Below, one piece after another: positions 5,556-5,837 of a DNA stretch of 5,837 bases. This stretch comes from a bacterium (lineage in GTDB: Bacteria > Ratteibacteria > UBA8468 > B48-G9 > DTJG01): positions 1 to 5,837 of the forward strand of contig JAOAAW010000149.1 of NCBI GenBank assembly GCA_026418655.1. Reading direction: 5' to 3'. Made by a program: the position numbers and the translations under genes. Each line of letters begins with the position of its first letter. Within the stretch, counting starts at the first letter, position 1. The notes beneath the pieces were generated by a model, which searched no databases, was not told the DNA's origin, and worked only from the letters and a program-made list of their open reading frames with translations.

Positions 5556-5584
5556 ATTATAATAAAAACTTCTTACAAACGCAA
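5556..5584 (-). promoter_or_regulatory. possible internal promoter for infC-rpmI-rplT
   Basis: On the minus strand a perfect TATAAT (5556-5561) is preceded after 17 bp by TTGCGT (5579-5584, 3/6 to the -35 consensus, overlapping the end of thrS). The predicted start near 5549 leaves a leader of about 19 nt that still holds the Shine-Dalgarno. E. coli also has promoters for infC in and after thrS. The region is AT-rich, so a chance match is possible. Confidence 0.4.
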
Positions 5585-5585
5585 A

Positions 5586-5837
5586 TTAAAAATCCACTTC
5601 AATAGACTTTGTTTTTTCAATCTCCTTAATTTTTCTGATAAATTCCTCAATTGCAAAACTTCCCCTTGTACCCTTTTTATGTACCCTGACAGCAATAGTT
5701 GCTGTCTTTTCTTCTTTATCGCCAACAACAGCAATAACCGGTACTTTTTCATTTTCTGCTGTAAGAATTTTTTTCCTGAGTGATTCAGATGAGCTGTCCA
5801 GCTCTGTTCTGATATGATTCTTTTTACATATATCAAG
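5586..5837 (-). CDS. thrS: threonyl-tRNA synthetase, C-terminal anticodon-binding domain (5' part outside window)
   Basis: Read from the right edge of the window on the minus strand, 83 codons end in TAA at 5586-5588. They match the end of class II threonyl-tRNA synthetase: HIRTELDSSSESLRKKI, then VPVIAVVGDKEEKTATIAVR (the family's IPYMLVVGDKE strand) and FAIEEFIRKIKEI. The enzyme charges tRNA-Thr in the cytoplasm, and this alpha/beta domain recognises the anticodon. The catalytic and editing domains lie outside the window. The frame has no start codon because it is a 5'-truncated fragment. A longer overlapping frame ending at 5573 translates into nonsense and is discarded. thrS-infC-rpmI-rplT is a widespread operon order, which supports the assignment; 55 bp separate this stop from the infC start. 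Confidence 0.95.
   Translation of the reverse strand, partial: LDICKKNHIRTELDSSSESLRKKILTAENEKVPVIAVVGDKEEKTATIAVRVHKKGTRGSFAIEEFIRKIKEIEKTKSIEVDF

Noticed and set aside
5531..5585. L20-responsive or T-box type leader before infC
   Set aside because: The 55-bp gap after thrS shows no stable hairpin or conserved leader motif. A leader inside the thrS coding region cannot be excluded but is not visible.
5186..5605. Plus-strand open frame of 139 codons
   Set aside because: It is antisense to infC and the infC leader, is Phe/Leu/Tyr-rich as expected from complementing Lys/Glu codons, and matches no family I know.
5573..5836. Minus-strand reading frame of 87 codons beginning with ATG near the right edge
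   Set aside because: It is out of frame with thrS; its translation is a low-quality Lys/Leu/Arg-rich sequence, whereas the adjacent frame 5586-5837 is unmistakably threonyl-tRNA synthetase.

Overview
The window is an AT-rich (by eye roughly one third G+C), gene-dense stretch of bacterial chromosome with housekeeping genes and no mobile elements, tRNA/rRNA genes or CRISPR arrays that I can see. It has DapF (a meso-diaminopimelate wall or lysine route) and a bacterial translation operon, so the source is a bacterium. The N-terminus of L20 (MPRATN...) reminds me of L20 proteins from the PVC/Bacteroidetes side of the tree, but the phylum cannot be fixed from this window and an uncultured lineage is possible.

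Left part (1-3229): a 5'-terminal fragment of dtd (D-aminoacyl-tRNA deacylase) on the minus strand diverges from dapF on the plus strand. The 88-bp spacer carries two back-to-back sigma70-like promoters whose -35 boxes overlap. dapF (diaminopimelate epimerase, both catalytic cysteines present) overlaps by 4 nt (GTGA) with comEC, the inner-membrane DNA-uptake channel. The C-terminal beta-lactamase-like domain of this ComEC has lost its metal-binding motif.

Right part (3238-5837, all minus strand): the classical operon order thrS - infC - rpmI - rplT, followed by a membrane-anchored GAF-GGDEF protein (a probable diguanylate cyclase). Only the 3' end of thrS is present (anticodon-binding domain). 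The intergenic gaps are 15-55 bp, and the GGDEF gene overlaps the end of rplT, so the five genes are probably co-transcribed. comEC and the GGDEF gene converge with only 8 bp between stop codons.

The most notable signal is in infC. The gene encodes a full-length, well-conserved IF-3, but an in-frame TAG at 5303-5305 sits in the linker between the N-terminal and C-terminal domains. Both domains are otherwise intact and in the same frame. The C-terminal domain has its own ATG with a Shine-Dalgarno-like sequence, so a split IF-3 made as two polypeptides, UAG readthrough, or a fresh mutation/sequence error are all open. infC also has no ATG/GTG/TTG start; an AUC codon lies 7 nt after a strong AAGGAG, matching the known use of rare start codons for IF-3 autoregulation. 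The GGDEF gene shows a second start anomaly: its reading frame and a convincing first membrane helix extend upstream of the only usable TTG, into rplT, without a canonical start codon.
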